This document shows, in pieces, positions 20,704 through 32,490 of a stretch of 64,000 bases of DNA. This DNA comes from Zygnema cylindricum. Taxonomy: Eukaryota > Streptophyta > Zygnematophyceae > Zygnematales > Zygnemataceae. The position numbers and the translations under genes were made by a program. Numbering within the stretch: the first letter of the stretch is position 1; each line of letters starts with the position of its first letter. The stretch lies in assembly GCA_037447655.1 (NCBI GenBank), contig JBBHKE010003048.1, forward strand, positions 1 to 64,000, read 5' to 3'. The notes below the pieces were generated by a model. The model saw nothing but the letters and a program-made list of their open reading frames with translations. It did no database searches and was not told the DNA's origin.

Positions 20704-22656
20704 TGTTGAAAATATAAAAATGGTAATTGTAGAGATTAATGGTTCTTTCAGTATTTTCTAGGTCTAAAATGAATTGTTGAAAAAGGGTAATTAATATTTC
20801 ATGTCTCTATTCTAGTTATACTTTAAAGAAAGAGAGTGAGGACGAAACGCACGCCATGGCTGCCGCCATATTTAGAAAGTGGCAGATTTTGAAGTAGATG
20901 ATATTTTACCAAAATATTGCCTAGATCCGGATGTGAGCTTGCGACCTTTGGACCCTCTATAGCTGGGGGCCTTAACCATTAAGGCGCTACGAAACAATAC
21001 ACATGACGGATTTGAAAGATATATAAACATTAACGAAATGGCTAATTAACACCAAACTAACGAAGAGGAACAATTCATGCACGTACGCGAATCTGAATCC
21101 TGCAAAATATGTTTTGATCGGACGACAACCATTGTAGCCGCCACTCGAAGTGAGCTTTGGGCGGCATTCGGAGATACCGTCATGCGGTGCCACGTGGCGC
21201 CGCATTATTTGATATCGGAGAAGATGGGAGGAGGAACCATAACTCCCAATTTGAGAGGTGTTACCTTTTAGACTATGTCGTACAATAGACGTACAATAAG
21301 AACATTGCCCATTGTACCTTCTTGTACTATATAGTTTTCCTATTGGTCTAAGGTTTAGTAGTAGGTAGTCGTGAGTAGGCAGACCAAGACTTAGTGATAT
21401 TTAGGTACCTCTCTCTAGGAGAGCTTGTAAACATAAAGGTCATTTTTGACCAGCCATAACTTACTGCTCAGGGGAGCAAATTCGGAGATTTTTTTTGCTA
21501 ACGACTCAAGGGAGTCTTGCATTCATTGAGATAAAGGCGGTCAGAGTTTTTGTTTATCAGGGTGACAGATATTCTTGCTGAAACACAAAGGGTTGAGGGT
21601 TATCCTAGATTCGTGTGAGCTGCCTACTCTGAAGACCTATGGAGGTCTCAGAGTTACAATAATTCCTATCCTTCTTATAGTTCACAAAGCACAGACAGAT
21701 AGAAGTTGTTGGAGAATGGAAGCCAAAGGTGTCCATGGCCGACTTTGCTAAGGAAGTTAATAGAGCAGAGATAGATCGGAGCCGTCGAAAAAGGGAAGCC
21801 ATGGTTGTCCATGGCTGCTAGAGCTAAGAAAGAGGGAGCTAGAATGGACTACACAAAAAATTAGCATCTAGATTTGATCCTAAGTCCTACAAAGTCTTAA
21901 TTAGTAATATGCATAAGTAATATGCATTAACCACTAAGTTGTAAGTTATTCGATACCAAAGTATGATGTGACATTTATATATAGGAAGCCAAACTACATT
22001 TCATTTAACGGGGCTTTTAGAATTATGAACACCAAACTGACGAAGTAAGACGGCCGCAAACAACATTCTGCGCGCCGACTGATCGAACGGATAACATTTC
22101 AAAAAAATATAGGAGCGGACGGCTAGCGTGAGCGCTAACCACCCGAAATGGCTTTTTGGAGGCTTATGCCAAAACAACCACAAATTGACACGTGACGGGT
22201 CGCCACAGGTCGGTAGAGGAGGACAGGACATATCGATAGCGTCGGACATGGAAGGTACACCGTTTTAAATGGTGTCGTACAATTGTCATACAGTTTCTGT
22301 GGGGGCTAGCAAAAATTTGTACATAGCACGCGATACTTTACAGTTTTCTCGTTGGGCGAGGGTTTAGTAAGCAAACTGTGAGAGTAGGTAGTTTGATCTT
22401 AGAGTATTTTGAAACCCTCTCTCCCGAAAGCCATCTGTATTGACCCGCTATCTCTGAAAAACCATAACTTACTGCTCAGGGGAGAAAATTTGCAAATTCT
22501 TTTTGCGTTCAACTTAGGGAAGTCTTGTCCTCACAAGGGTGAGGCTGGTCTAAGTTTTTGCCTGCCAGGGTGGCAAATATTCGTTGATGAACACAGTGGG
22601 TCTAGGCTTTTTTTGAGCTGCTAATTCTGTGGGACTATGGAGTCCACCAAGTTTCA
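20704..22656 (+). mobile_element. solo LTR of the copia lineage, split by another LTR
   Basis: The LTR begins TGTTGAAAATAT (20704), is interrupted at 20775-21658, resumes at ATAATTCC (21659) and ends at TTTCA (22656), ~1069 bp without the insert. Flanks ACCAT/ACTAT form a one-mismatch target duplication. The resumed part matches the start of the minus solo LTR at 19363-20332. The tRNA-like module is at 21867-21941 (minus; A-box TTAGTGGTTAATGC, B-box AGGATCAAATCT). Confidence 0.75.
20775..21658 (+). mobile_element. LTR nested inside the outer LTR
   Basis: 884 bp, TGTTGAAAAAGGG to GAGTTACA. Closest to 17241-18128 in its 5' part. The antisense tRNA-like module is at 20920-20997. Flanks TGAAT and ATAAT match at only 3 of 5 positions. 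Confidence 0.75.
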
Positions 22657-22661
22657 ACTAT

Positions 22662-23570
22662 TACACTAGGCTAGACCCTAACAACAATCATTATTACTTA
22701 CAAGTGTGACGATTCTATACGTAAAAAACGCTAGTGATGGTTGTCAACGTCTATAGTCTGTCTTGATGCACCGTATTTAAAAAAAAAAATATAACGTCGC
22801 AAAACAGATCGTGGTCTCTGAAACGTTTTGGCACGTCTCATATCTTTGTGTGATATTGTAGACGTATAACCTTTCAACCATGGTTGAAAAAGATGATTTT
22901 GCGTTTGCCTAACCTATCTATTTGCCATAAATAGAAATAACCTTCTTAAGGCATTGGAAAATCAAATCATTTATTTCTCTGCGTGTTTGTTAGATTATTC
23001 CCAACGTGACTTAGTTTGCGCACCTGTGGCCGCTCCCAACATTGTGCCTTTGGTGCCCCAAAAAAGTGAAGTTTGGAGCGAAAGAAAGGCAATGTGAGCA
23101 AAGTGAGAGAGGCACGACCCACCATGGCGCCTTCACGCATTTTTCACCATTACCTGTAATGGTAATGCAACCTTAAGACCCCTGCAAACAAAAAATCATA
23201 CGAGATGCAAGTGGACAAAAAAAAAAAATCGTGTATATTTTCGCGTTGTCTAAATATTTTGAAAAACCTTTAACACGTTCAAATATGTTTTCTATTTGTG
23301 AAAGTAATGTTACATTATTTAAAACTCATTGCCAATGTGTTTGAAGATAAGTTTGAGGATGACGTGACTGTGGGTCCAAAAAATAGAATACGACACCTCG
23401 TTGTACATACTAAGTTTTAATATGACGCAGATCATACTCTACATTTTTCCGATTTTTTCGTATGGTTATGATTTTAAAAGTACGACTCTAAGTTATCGAA
23501 GAACATGACAAATACAAACTCTTACTTAGCCACATGGTGTCGTACCCGTGGAGAATATCCCCGACAAAAA
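22662..23570 (+). repeat. R1 repeat copy A
   Basis: ~880 bp that matches 27576-28440 almost base for base, from GACGATTCTATACG to GAATATCCCCGACAAAAA. It contains CAACCATGGTTG and GCACGACCCACCATGGCG. No ORF of note. Confidence 0.7.
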
Positions 23571-23662
23571 TGTTGAAAAGATAAGTATTTTGTAGTCTTT
23601 CTTGTGACCTTACTGCAGTCCTCATACTTGTCGTAGTCAACCGAGGTCTTGCAGGCAGCCAT

Positions 23663-25146
23663 TGTTGTTTTTGAAGATTCAATTTCGTACGTGCGTGCGC
23701 ATGTTTGCGTGCGTACGTAAATACAAGAAGTAATGTGGTGGTGCGAATATATTTACGGGTTTGGGGTAGAAGCAAAACAAATTGAAGATTGATGTTCGGA
23801 AGTACTAATTGAGTGACGCGAAGAAGCGTATGAAAAATACGGAATGCGTAATTGAAATACACGGCGGATCGCGAAGTGATCCGACGATGATTTATTTTCG
23901 AAATGTTCTAAATTGTACGCCGACCGTACGGAATCTAGTGTGTCGACCGACAATTATAGAAAGTACGCGATGGTACATAGAATCTATTTTGGACAGGTGT
24001 ACTATTAAGTGTTGTTTATTTGTGACATACATTTATCGAAAATGACGTGTACCTTATATGCGACAAGGCGCATTTATGACAAAGTACGCGGTTTCGGTAC
24101 GAAAAATATTTGGATGGTACCGTATCGTTTCGACAATGGATTGTGTTGTACTTTGAGGCGTCCGCCGCTTTTGATGGTTCACACAATTTTGAGGATGGTT
24201 GATCAAGTAGGCCGTACGTATGTGATATCAGCTTGCTGGGTGGACTCATCGACAAGTGACTAAGCAAGTTGTCACTTATGACGCGGATTTGTGGATGCGT
24301 CGGTGTAAATATTTGAAACATTAATATTTTGTTTTATGCCAACTAATGATTTAGTGTTGATTAAAATTGTTATATTTTACGTGATCAATGAGGATATCGA
24401 CACTTTTAATTTATGTGTCGTATTTGCAAACAAGTGTACGCTTACGATTGCTTGACTTTCAGGTGTACGCTTATGATTAGTTTATGCTTAGTGATTGGGC
24501 TATTATGGTTAAATAGGACTTAATGACAGTTACGTAATGTATGTTGGTTATTTTGACACTTAGTGATTGGTTGACAACTCACGAGTGTATATATAGGAAT
24601 GAGCTTTGTTAGGAATAATCATCAATGCTGGTTAGTAAAGTGGGGACCAAAGATGTAGTATTTTAGGGTTGTCGATTAGGTCATGCACTTTTAGTGATAA
24701 ATTGATTATTTGATTATACATTTGTTTATGTGTGATTCATTCATGTGTTATTATTTATATGCTTGTTTGTTATGCATTGTTAATGCATTTGTCCTAGGGT
24801 TTGTTTATGTTGATTATTCCATCAAACCTTAGATGTTATCCTAAGGTTTGTTTATGTTGATTACCCCATCAAACCTTAGTTGTGTTTGTTATGTCATACA
24901 TTGTCTTAGGGTTTGTTATGATGATGAAAATATATTAAGCTTCTATTCCATGAAACCCTAAATGATTTCATGCGTCTGTGTATGCATGCTTGCTCCGTCT
25001 GTGTGCGGATGAATGATTCCATCTGTGTATGCATGTATGTTAAATGGAGGATGCATTTCAAATGATTGTTCATTGGCCTAGCTTTGCTTAACATTTTATT
25101 TGATAGTTTGGGTTGCTTTTGCGGTCTATTTTAGACCACAGAAACA
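23663..25146 (+). mobile_element. probable solo LTR of an unrelated family inside the copia LTR
   Basis: It interrupts the copia LTR between CAGCCAT and ACCATGG. It starts TGTTGTTTTTG, ends CAGAAACA and is flanked by GCCAT (23658-23662) and ACCAT (25147-25151), a one-mismatch duplication. The right half contains repeats of AGGGTTTG/AAACCTTAG and TGTGTATGCATG. The last ~110 bp match 1578-1695 inside the gypsy element. Confidence 0.55.
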
Positions 25147-25218
25147 ACCATGGCTCCCTCTTGTAGCTAAGGAGACAACCAGATCACTAGTATAGTTTTC
25201 TGCAAAATATAGACGGTC

Positions 25219-25292
25219 ACTAGTGGGACTTGATCAAGTGACCTCTGGATGACCGCCATACGGAATAGCCTTCCGCCTTTTCCGATAGGTCT
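25219..25292 (-). other. tRNA-like module in copia LTR (antisense)
   Basis: Minus strand: A-box-like TATCGGAAAAGGCGG, B-box-like GGTCACTTGATCAAGTCCC. It is weaker than the others. Confidence 0.45.
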
Positions 25293-26071
25293 GTAATTGA
25301 TACACGTATATGGTACGATATTTATTTAAAGATGTACAGCGTCAAATATTCCATTTAACTAATTACGGGACAATTTATGCATAGAAAACATACCGGTCCG
25401 TACGAAATTGGGACCGCACGACATATGCGAATCGACATTTAATTTTGACGGGCGAAATCAAATGTCTGGATGTGATCGAACGGCGCACAATGGAGGCAGA
25501 ATGCCGGAATAGCAGTTTGGCGGTTTGCGGACCAGATGTCGGCGGATGACACATGGCAACATATGGTTGGACAACGGATATCATAGGAGGAGCAACTACA
25601 ACTCCAGAACAGACACGCGTCAAGGAAACTTCCATGTCGTACTATGGGCGTACAATAACTACAACGGTACCTGTACCTTCTTGTACTTTACAATCTTGTG
25701 ATTGGTTGAAGTACCCTAGTAATAGGTTTAGAGAGGTAGCTTAAGACTTATAATATTTTTGGTTTTTCAGCCTCTCTCCCAGAGTGCACTTGTATTTATA
25801 GACCAACTTTGGTCAGCCATAACTTAATGCTCAAGGGAGAAATTTTAGACCAACTTTGGTCAGCCATAACTTAATGCTCAAGGGAGAAATTTCAGTGATT
25901 CTTTTTGCAGCGGACTCAAGGGAGTCCACGCTACACACGGGTGTAGTCGTTTAGAGTTTTTGCGTCCCAGGGTGGTACTTATTCATTTTCAAATTCAAAA
26001 GTGCATATACTATCATAGAGGCTTCACATAAGTTGGACATTCAACGTAATAATGAAAGTCACGGAATTACA

Positions 26072-27570
26072 GGTTATGGGCCCACCCTCTAGATGCCCAT
26101 TTTTAGTGGAACATGGTTCATTTATTGGGAAACTATGATAAGAGGAGCATTGTTTGAAAAACGGCTATGGGGCATTGTGAGTGCCCGTGTGCGTCGGCCA
26201 TCCGCAAAATTGGGAGTTCCACCAAGGTTTGGAGGATCTCGGTTCACAAGAAGATTTTCGGGGGTAGAGGAGGTAGAAGATGTTGGAGAAAGCATCGTGT
26301 TGGACATAAGGAAGGAGAACGGAAAGGAGAAACTCACACCGATGGCTACTAGATTGGCTCCAGTAGCAGATGCTCAGAAAATGAGGCAAATGATACCGAA
26401 ATCTGAATTTCAACAATACTGTGGTGATTCATTATATTCTCGAGCGTCTCACTGAACGAATGGCTACACCTCATCTTCATGTGGATAGGGCAGACGAGTT
26501 GTGGGAAGCTCTTGTCAACATTTACAAGAGTGGTACGATTCAGCAACAAAAGCTGGCAGATTAGAAGGTACAGGCATATGTGTACAAAGGGGGAAAGATG
26601 TTAGATTTTTGTAATGACTTGGCTCGGTTATTCATAGAGTTAGAGAGTGCAGGGAAAAGGGAGACCAAGAAAGAAAAGGTGAACACTTTGTTAATGAAAC
26701 ACTTTGTTAGATGATTATAAGAACATTGTTAACAGGGTTCACGATTTGACAGATCATCTTAGGATGTGGAACTCCGTTGTGGGGATGATTTTGGTTTGGG
26801 AAAGCAGAATTGAGATTCATAGGGGAGGAAAGACTGTTCAAGCATTGGTTGCTGGTACTAACTGGGGGGATAAAGATTCTTAAAAACCTTATGGGAACTT
26901 TGGTGGAGGAGGAAGAGGAAACCATAACGGATCTACACCTAGGGCTCCGAAGGGGCTTTGCCATTTTTGTATTAGCCGGGACACTACATGGTGGAGTGCA
27001 CTAGGTTGACAGAGTTGAGATTGGAGGAGGAATCGATTGGAAAACCAGCCGCAAGGAAAAACAAGGCGTTTCTGGTGACACAAGTTGTGGGAGAGGATGT
27101 CGATGATGAAGATAGAGAACTTCTCATCAACAAAGAGTTGGAGGTGAAACGTGAGCCGGAGATTCCAAGGAGGCAAAAGTGTGCTTTCGGTGGAGTGAAA
27201 GAAGCTTCTGAAGAAGGATGGATCATTGATTTAGGAGCCTCTATGCATATGTGTAGAGAAAAACCATTGTTTACCAAAATGAGAAAGATCCCTACTGTAG
27301 AGATAGAGTATGGGGATGGGAGAATAGTGACCACCAATTCAATGGGATTAGTGGATCTAAGAGTCTTAGTTTATGGAAAGACATCTATAGTCACTTTCTC
27401 TGATGTTCTTTTTATTCCGAAGCTGAACAAGAATCTAATCTCTACGTCGGTCTTAGAAAATAAGGGATTTGAGACTAGTACTAAGAAAGGAGTTTTTGAT
27501 GTTAGCTATGAGAATGACGTGTACTTCACAGCTGAAAAGGGTAGCCAATGAATGTTTAGGCTGAATTTGA
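26072..27570 (+). pseudogene. copia gag and protease remnant
   Basis: Starts with the primer-site/gag start MGPPSRCPF, followed by WGIVSARVRRPSAK. The gag core is in shifted frames (TIQQQKLAD, FCNDLARLFIELESAGK). A zinc-knuckle region degenerates near 26960-27000. 26988-27551 gives the protease region: WIIDLGASMHMC (Leu replaces the Ser of DSGAS), PTVEIEYGDGRI, LFIPKLNKNLISTSVL and VYFTAEKGSQ, followed by a stop. Confidence 0.75.
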
Positions 27571-27575
27571 GTAAT

Positions 27576-28440
27576 GGACGATTGTATACGTAAAAAACGC
27601 TAGTGACGGTTTTCAACATCTACAGTCTGTCTTGATGCACCGAATTTTTTTTAAAAAAATGGAACGTCGCAAAGCAGATCGTGGTCTCTGAAACGTTTCG
27701 GCACGTCTCATATCTTTGTGTGATATTGTAGACATATAACCTTTCAACCATGGCTGAATAAGATGATTTTGCGTTTGCCTAACCTATCTATTTGCCATAA
27801 ATAGACATAACCTTCTTAAGGCGTTGGAAAATAAAATCATTTGTTCCTCTGCGCGTTTGTTAGATTCTTCCCAATGTGACTTAGTTCGCGCACGTGTGGC
27901 CGCTCCCAACATTGTGCCTTTGGTGCCCCAAAAAAGTGAAGTTTGGAGCGAAGGAGAGGCAATGTGAGCAAGGTGAGAGAGGCGCGGCCCACCATGGCGC
28001 CTTCACGCATTTTTCACCATTACCTAAAATGGCAATGCAACCTTAAGACCTGTGCAAACAAAAAATCCTACGAGATGCAAGCGGACAAAAAAAAAATCAA
28101 TCGTGTATATTTTCGCGTTGTCAAAATCTTTTGAAAAACCTTTGACACGTTCGAATATGTTTTCTGTTTGTGAAAGTAGTGTTACATTATTTTAAACTCA
28201 TTGCCACTGTGTTTGAAGATAAGTTTGATGATGGTGTGACTGTGGGTCCAAAAAATAAAATACGACACCTCATTCTACATACTAAGTTTTAATATGGCGC
28301 AGATTGTACTCTACATTTTTGCGATTTTTTCGTACGGTTATAACTTTAAAAGTACGACTCTAAGTTATCGAAGAACATGACAAAAATAAACTCTTACTTA
28401 GCCACATGGTGTCATACCCGTGGAGAATATCCTCGACAAA
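27576..28440 (+). repeat. R1 repeat copy B
   Basis: Near-identical to 22686-23570. It follows the copia protease directly and ends with the same GACAAAAA before new sequence. The pair R1A-copia-R1B looks like a duplication or rearrangement with R1 at both ends. Confidence 0.7.
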
Positions 28441-29180
28441 AACGCTTTGCCCTAATCTTGGGAATCAAAGCAAAATTCTATTAGCGTAGGGTATGGCCCT
28501 ATATAGATGTAACTTAGCGAACTTACTTTGTATTCTAGCTCAAATTCCTCGTACACGATTTTCAACTGTCCCAATGTGTAACAAAAAAATTGTTACTTTA
28601 GAGTGTGACGGTGTTATTTTAACGTGGACAACGCCCGTCGTTGTTGTTAACATCTATAATCTATCTTTAAGCACTATATATATATGTATATATATATTGG
28701 AACATAGCATTTCTCATCGTAATTTTTGAAACATTTTGGTACGTCGCATGTCTTTGCGTGACATCCTAAATTTTTCCCACTCGTGTGGCGCGTACGTGGG
28801 TCGTTTTTCATTCGCTGTTTGGGCAATACTTCAACTAAAAGCACCCTCTCGAGGTGATTTTTGATGAAGTTTTTGATGGATTTGATTCTCTTCCTGGGGG
28901 GTCGAAAAGAGGAAAAAGGTTGAAATGCGTTCACATGACGACAAACATGCAGTACATTCGAAGTGTTAAATTGACGTTCACTGTACGTTGGTAATAATTA
29001 TTTTCTCGTACGACTGAAGTTTTCCTTAAAATATCTTGAATTTTTGGTCAAAACGACAAAGAGAAGTTGATACTTTAATACATGGAAACATCTCCTTACA
29101 TTTTTGCGATTTTTCACATGGTTGTAGCTTTAGAAAGGCGACGCTAAGTTTTTGAGGAAAGCGAAAGAAAAAAATATTTA
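28441..29180 (+). repeat. R1-type repeat, divergent copy
   Basis: Shares the TCCCAATGTGTAACAAAAAAA, GTGTGACGGTGTTA and TTTGCGTGACATC blocks with 30350-30560, and the GAGGTGATTTTTGATG block with 18140. A (TA)n-like run lies at 28677-28700. Confidence 0.5.
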
Positions 29181-30289
29181 CTTTGCCATATGGGGCAGTC
29201 CAGTTAATTCTGCTCTGTTCGCTAAAACCGTGAGCCAAACTAGGCTAATGAAATTCCACCACAGTATGAATCGTGAAAACTACGGTACAGGTAAGGCTTG
29301 TTGGTTGTCTCGCCTTTGGGGTGAGTCTAGCACAACTTTTACCGTTGAATTTGACAAAATTTGGGCCAATTGAATTCCACTATGGTACTTATCGTGAAAA
29401 CTACAGTACGGTCAGTAAAACCTTTAGTGTTGAACCATAAAACTTTTGGTGCTCCGTGTGCATTAGGAGCGCACACAAAACGCAATCTAGTTATTGACGA
29501 TAACTCTTATAGACGAAGTACGAGTATAATAATCAACGTGTAATTGGAAATGAAAACAATATTTGCATTAGGGTACGGCCCAATGTAATTGTTACCCATT
29601 GAACTTAGGGTCAAGTTCCATCTGTCGATTTTGTAATCGTACGACCAACTCCACGGGCCGGGTTAATTGAGTCGATGTTCCATCACGAAGAGTCTGTAAT
29701 CCACGTGTTATACATTGAGTGGCATCACGTAGGTTTTGACCGGATATTTAAAATCTTTTAAAAATCTTCACGTCGACAAATGTCACTTCAAATCTTCAGT
29801 TGCGTACCATGTATATGCGTACCAAGTCATAATACGACAATTTTTTTGTACTTTTTGCAAACGCCAGTCTTTTACGCCAGCTCATTTTTTAGGGTTCGTG
29901 TTTTCTAACATGACGAAAATTCTTTGCTGGAAATAGTGTGACGAATGAAATTGCGCGACGAAGGACTGTTTCGAGATTACTTTTCTAATTTTCAGTTGCA
30001 TTTTGAAACGTACATACCATGTGCAAATTTCGTCAATTTTCGTTGGTTTTCCATCGTGACACATAGCTTATTCGTCCTGTGTGTCACGATTTTTTTTTTT
30101 TTGTATTTGCCAACCCACCTCTTACAGGAGAAAAATGAAGCGAACGCCTTGCGGATGAACATCTAACGGTCAGTATTACCTCCAAGACCTTCGGAGAGTA
30201 TTGGCAAGATTCTCTGTAATGTTGTTTCGCGTATAAAAACAAAATAAGCGGTACGAATTAGTACGAATAGTCGCGGATTTATGTAAACT
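29181..30289. other. intergenic, no recognised feature
   Basis: AT-rich with no convincing ORF. The phrase GAATTCCACYAYRGTA occurs twice near 29250 and 29372, with ATCGTGAAAACTACRGTACGG, so an internal direct repeat of ~45 bp about 120 bp apart is present. Confidence 0.4.
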
Positions 30290-31010
30290 ACCCCACTTTT
30301 TGACTGATGGAACTTGACCCTTACTTTGTATTTTAGCGTAGATTCGGCGTACACGATTTTCGAATGTCCCAACGTGTAACAAAAAAAAATGTTACTTAAG
30401 GGTGTGACGATTGTATATGTCGACAATGCCCGTGAGGACTGTCAACGTCTACAATATGTCTTGCCACACCGTATTTTTCGAAGTTTTTGCCAATGTCGCA
30501 AGACACATCGTTATTTTTGAAATGATCTGGTGTGTCGCAAGTCTTTGCGTGAGATTATAGAAGTACAATCTTACAGGCATGGCTGTACAACATGCTTTTG
30601 CGTTTGCCTATCCTATCTGGCCAACTATGAATGGACATAGAATTCATGGCGCGTTCGCAGATTTTTCGCCTTTCTTGAAATGGCACTGACTGCAGCCTCG
30701 AGACCCCTGCAAAAAAAAGCCGTACAAGATGCAAGCGGACAAAAAATGAGCAATCCTGTACTTTTTTTCGTCGTCAAAAACTTATGAACACTTTTCACAT
30801 GTGAACATATGTTTTCCTAGATGACGTGACAGTGGGTCGTAAAAACACAAGACAACCTATTGTACATCCTAAGTTTGAGGTTGACGCAAATTGTACTCTA
30901 CAATTTTGAGATTTCTTCGTACGGTTTCAACTTTTAGTACGGCGATAAACGACAAAAAAAACACGGTTTTAGCCATATGGGGCCGTACCCCTATTCTTGG
31001 AGTTGTAAGA
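30290..31010 (+). repeat. R1-type repeat copy
   Basis: Carries the R1 core GGGTGTGACGATTGTATATG, the CGCAAGACACATCG and TTTGCGTGAGATTAT blocks and the 3' AGCCATATGGGGCCGTACCC block. Confidence 0.55.
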
Positions 31011-31106
31011 GTTAACGTACGAACCGTTAACGTAAAAGAAAATCCGTATACAGCGCCCGAATCAGATTTGAAGTCCGATTTTGACAAGATGCCTTGTAGA
31101 AACCCA

Positions 31107-31680
31107 ACCTGTCCTGTAACCTAACCTGTATTGTAACCGCCAGTACTGTAACCTAACCTATAATGTAACCTAACCTGTACTGTAACCTAGCCTGTACTGT
31201 AACTTAACCTGTATTGTAAACTAACCTGTATTGTAACCGCCTGTACTGTAACCTAACCTATAATGTAACCTAGCCTGTACTGTAACCTAACCTGTACTGT
31301 AACCTAACCTGTATTGTATCCTTAGCTGTACTGTAACCTAACCTATAATGCAAGCCAACCTGCCCTGTAATTCAACCTTTATTGTAACCTAACCTATAAT
31401 GTAACCTAACCTGTCCAGTAACCCAACCTGTATTGTAACCTAACCTGTACTGTAACCTAACCTGTATTGTATCCTTAGCTGTACTGTAACCTAACCTATA
31501 ATGCAAGCCAACCTGCCCTGTAACCCAACCTTTATTGTAACCTAACCTATAATGTAACCTAACCTGTCCAGTAACCCAACCTGTATTGTAACCTAACCTG
31601 TACTGTAACCTAACCTGTATTGTAACCTAACCTGTACTGTAACCTAACCTGTATTGTAACCTAACCTGTACTATAATACA
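31107..31680 (+). repeat. 17-bp minisatellite with a 153-bp higher-order unit
   Basis: Consensus unit TGTAACCTAACCTGTAC, about 34 copies with variants (ATAATG, GTATTG). A variant block with GTATCCTTAGCTG recurs at ~31311 and ~31464, 153 bp apart (nine units), so the array grew partly by block duplication. It is not telomeric. Confidence 0.9.
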
Positions 31681-32269
31681 CTCGTATTTTTTCAGCGTGT
31701 GAAGCGCCCTGATCGCTCTGCCCTAACCCTAACGTTATGAGGCCATGCTATCACCATTTGTTTTAACTTGTTAATCGATTTGCCCTGAAAGCATAGAATT
31801 TACAATCGATTGTTATTTTAATGTTATTTTTTTTCAAAGGCTGGTCATATTTTCTAAATAAATCTGGTTGAATATGGTTGCTGAATTTCTGGAGATAATT
31901 TCGAGGGTGAAAAGAAAAGAAAAAAAATGAAAAAAAACGAAAAACAAGATTCTTTCCTTTTTCAATTTAACATTTTAATCTGACCGCTGGTCTAAAAATA
32001 TTCGAGGGAATTTTCGAGGGAAATGTCTAAATATTGATGTATGAATCCCTATTCATCTTTTTTTTCCAAATAAGATGGTTATTTTTGGAATGTTACATCA
32101 AATTTCTAAAATCAAATTCCTATTAGTAAATTTTAACTTTTTACCAACGCGATTATTTTAAAGCTTGTGCTCAGTTTTCCGTAAAATGAGTGACATTTTA
32201 AGTTTCCTTCTTACAAAGAAGGTAGCATTTTGAGTTTTTTAAATTCAAAGATAACAGTACTCTGTCAGC
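31681..32269. other. intergenic, no recognised feature
   Basis: AT-rich, without convincing ORFs. It marks the transition from the repeat patchwork to the gene island. Confidence 0.5.
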
Positions 32270-32490
32270 TACACCCTGTATCGCTATTAGTGTTGATATT
32301 GTTTTGGCCACTTAAAACCATTTTTTCTTTGTACACTTGTCCGAATTTTAAATGGAGACCGTCAATCGGAAATTAAGAATCTTTCCTTTCAATCGCAGCC
32401 GTCCGATCCATAATCCTATAAGTGTGTATGGAGAAAAGCTGTTTTAAGTGGCAAAAAAAACATCAACACTTATAGCGATACACGGCGTAC
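32270..32490. mobile_element. MITE with ~45-bp terminal inverted repeats
   Basis: The left end (TGTATCGCTATTAGTGTTGAT, then GCCACTTAAAAC) is repeated inverted at the right end (32443-32489). About 220 bp, non-coding, with TA at each outer edge. A TA duplication would suit a Tc1/mariner-type (Stowaway-like) non-autonomous element. The superfamily is an inference from the ends only. Confidence 0.7.

Larger units (their letters stand above)
23571..27575 (+). mobile_element. copia element, 3' truncated
   Basis: 5' LTR 23571-26071 (containing a 1.48-kb insertion), primer site 26072-26086, then degenerate gag and protease up to 27575, where R1 copy B begins abruptly. Integrase, RT and the 3' LTR are missing. 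It has stops and frameshifts, so it is dead. Confidence 0.8.

Noticed and set aside
31107-31680. Interstitial telomere repeat
   Set aside because: The unit is 17 bp (TGTAACCTAACCTGTAC) with internal CCTAACC only; it is not the plant CCCTAAA repeat.
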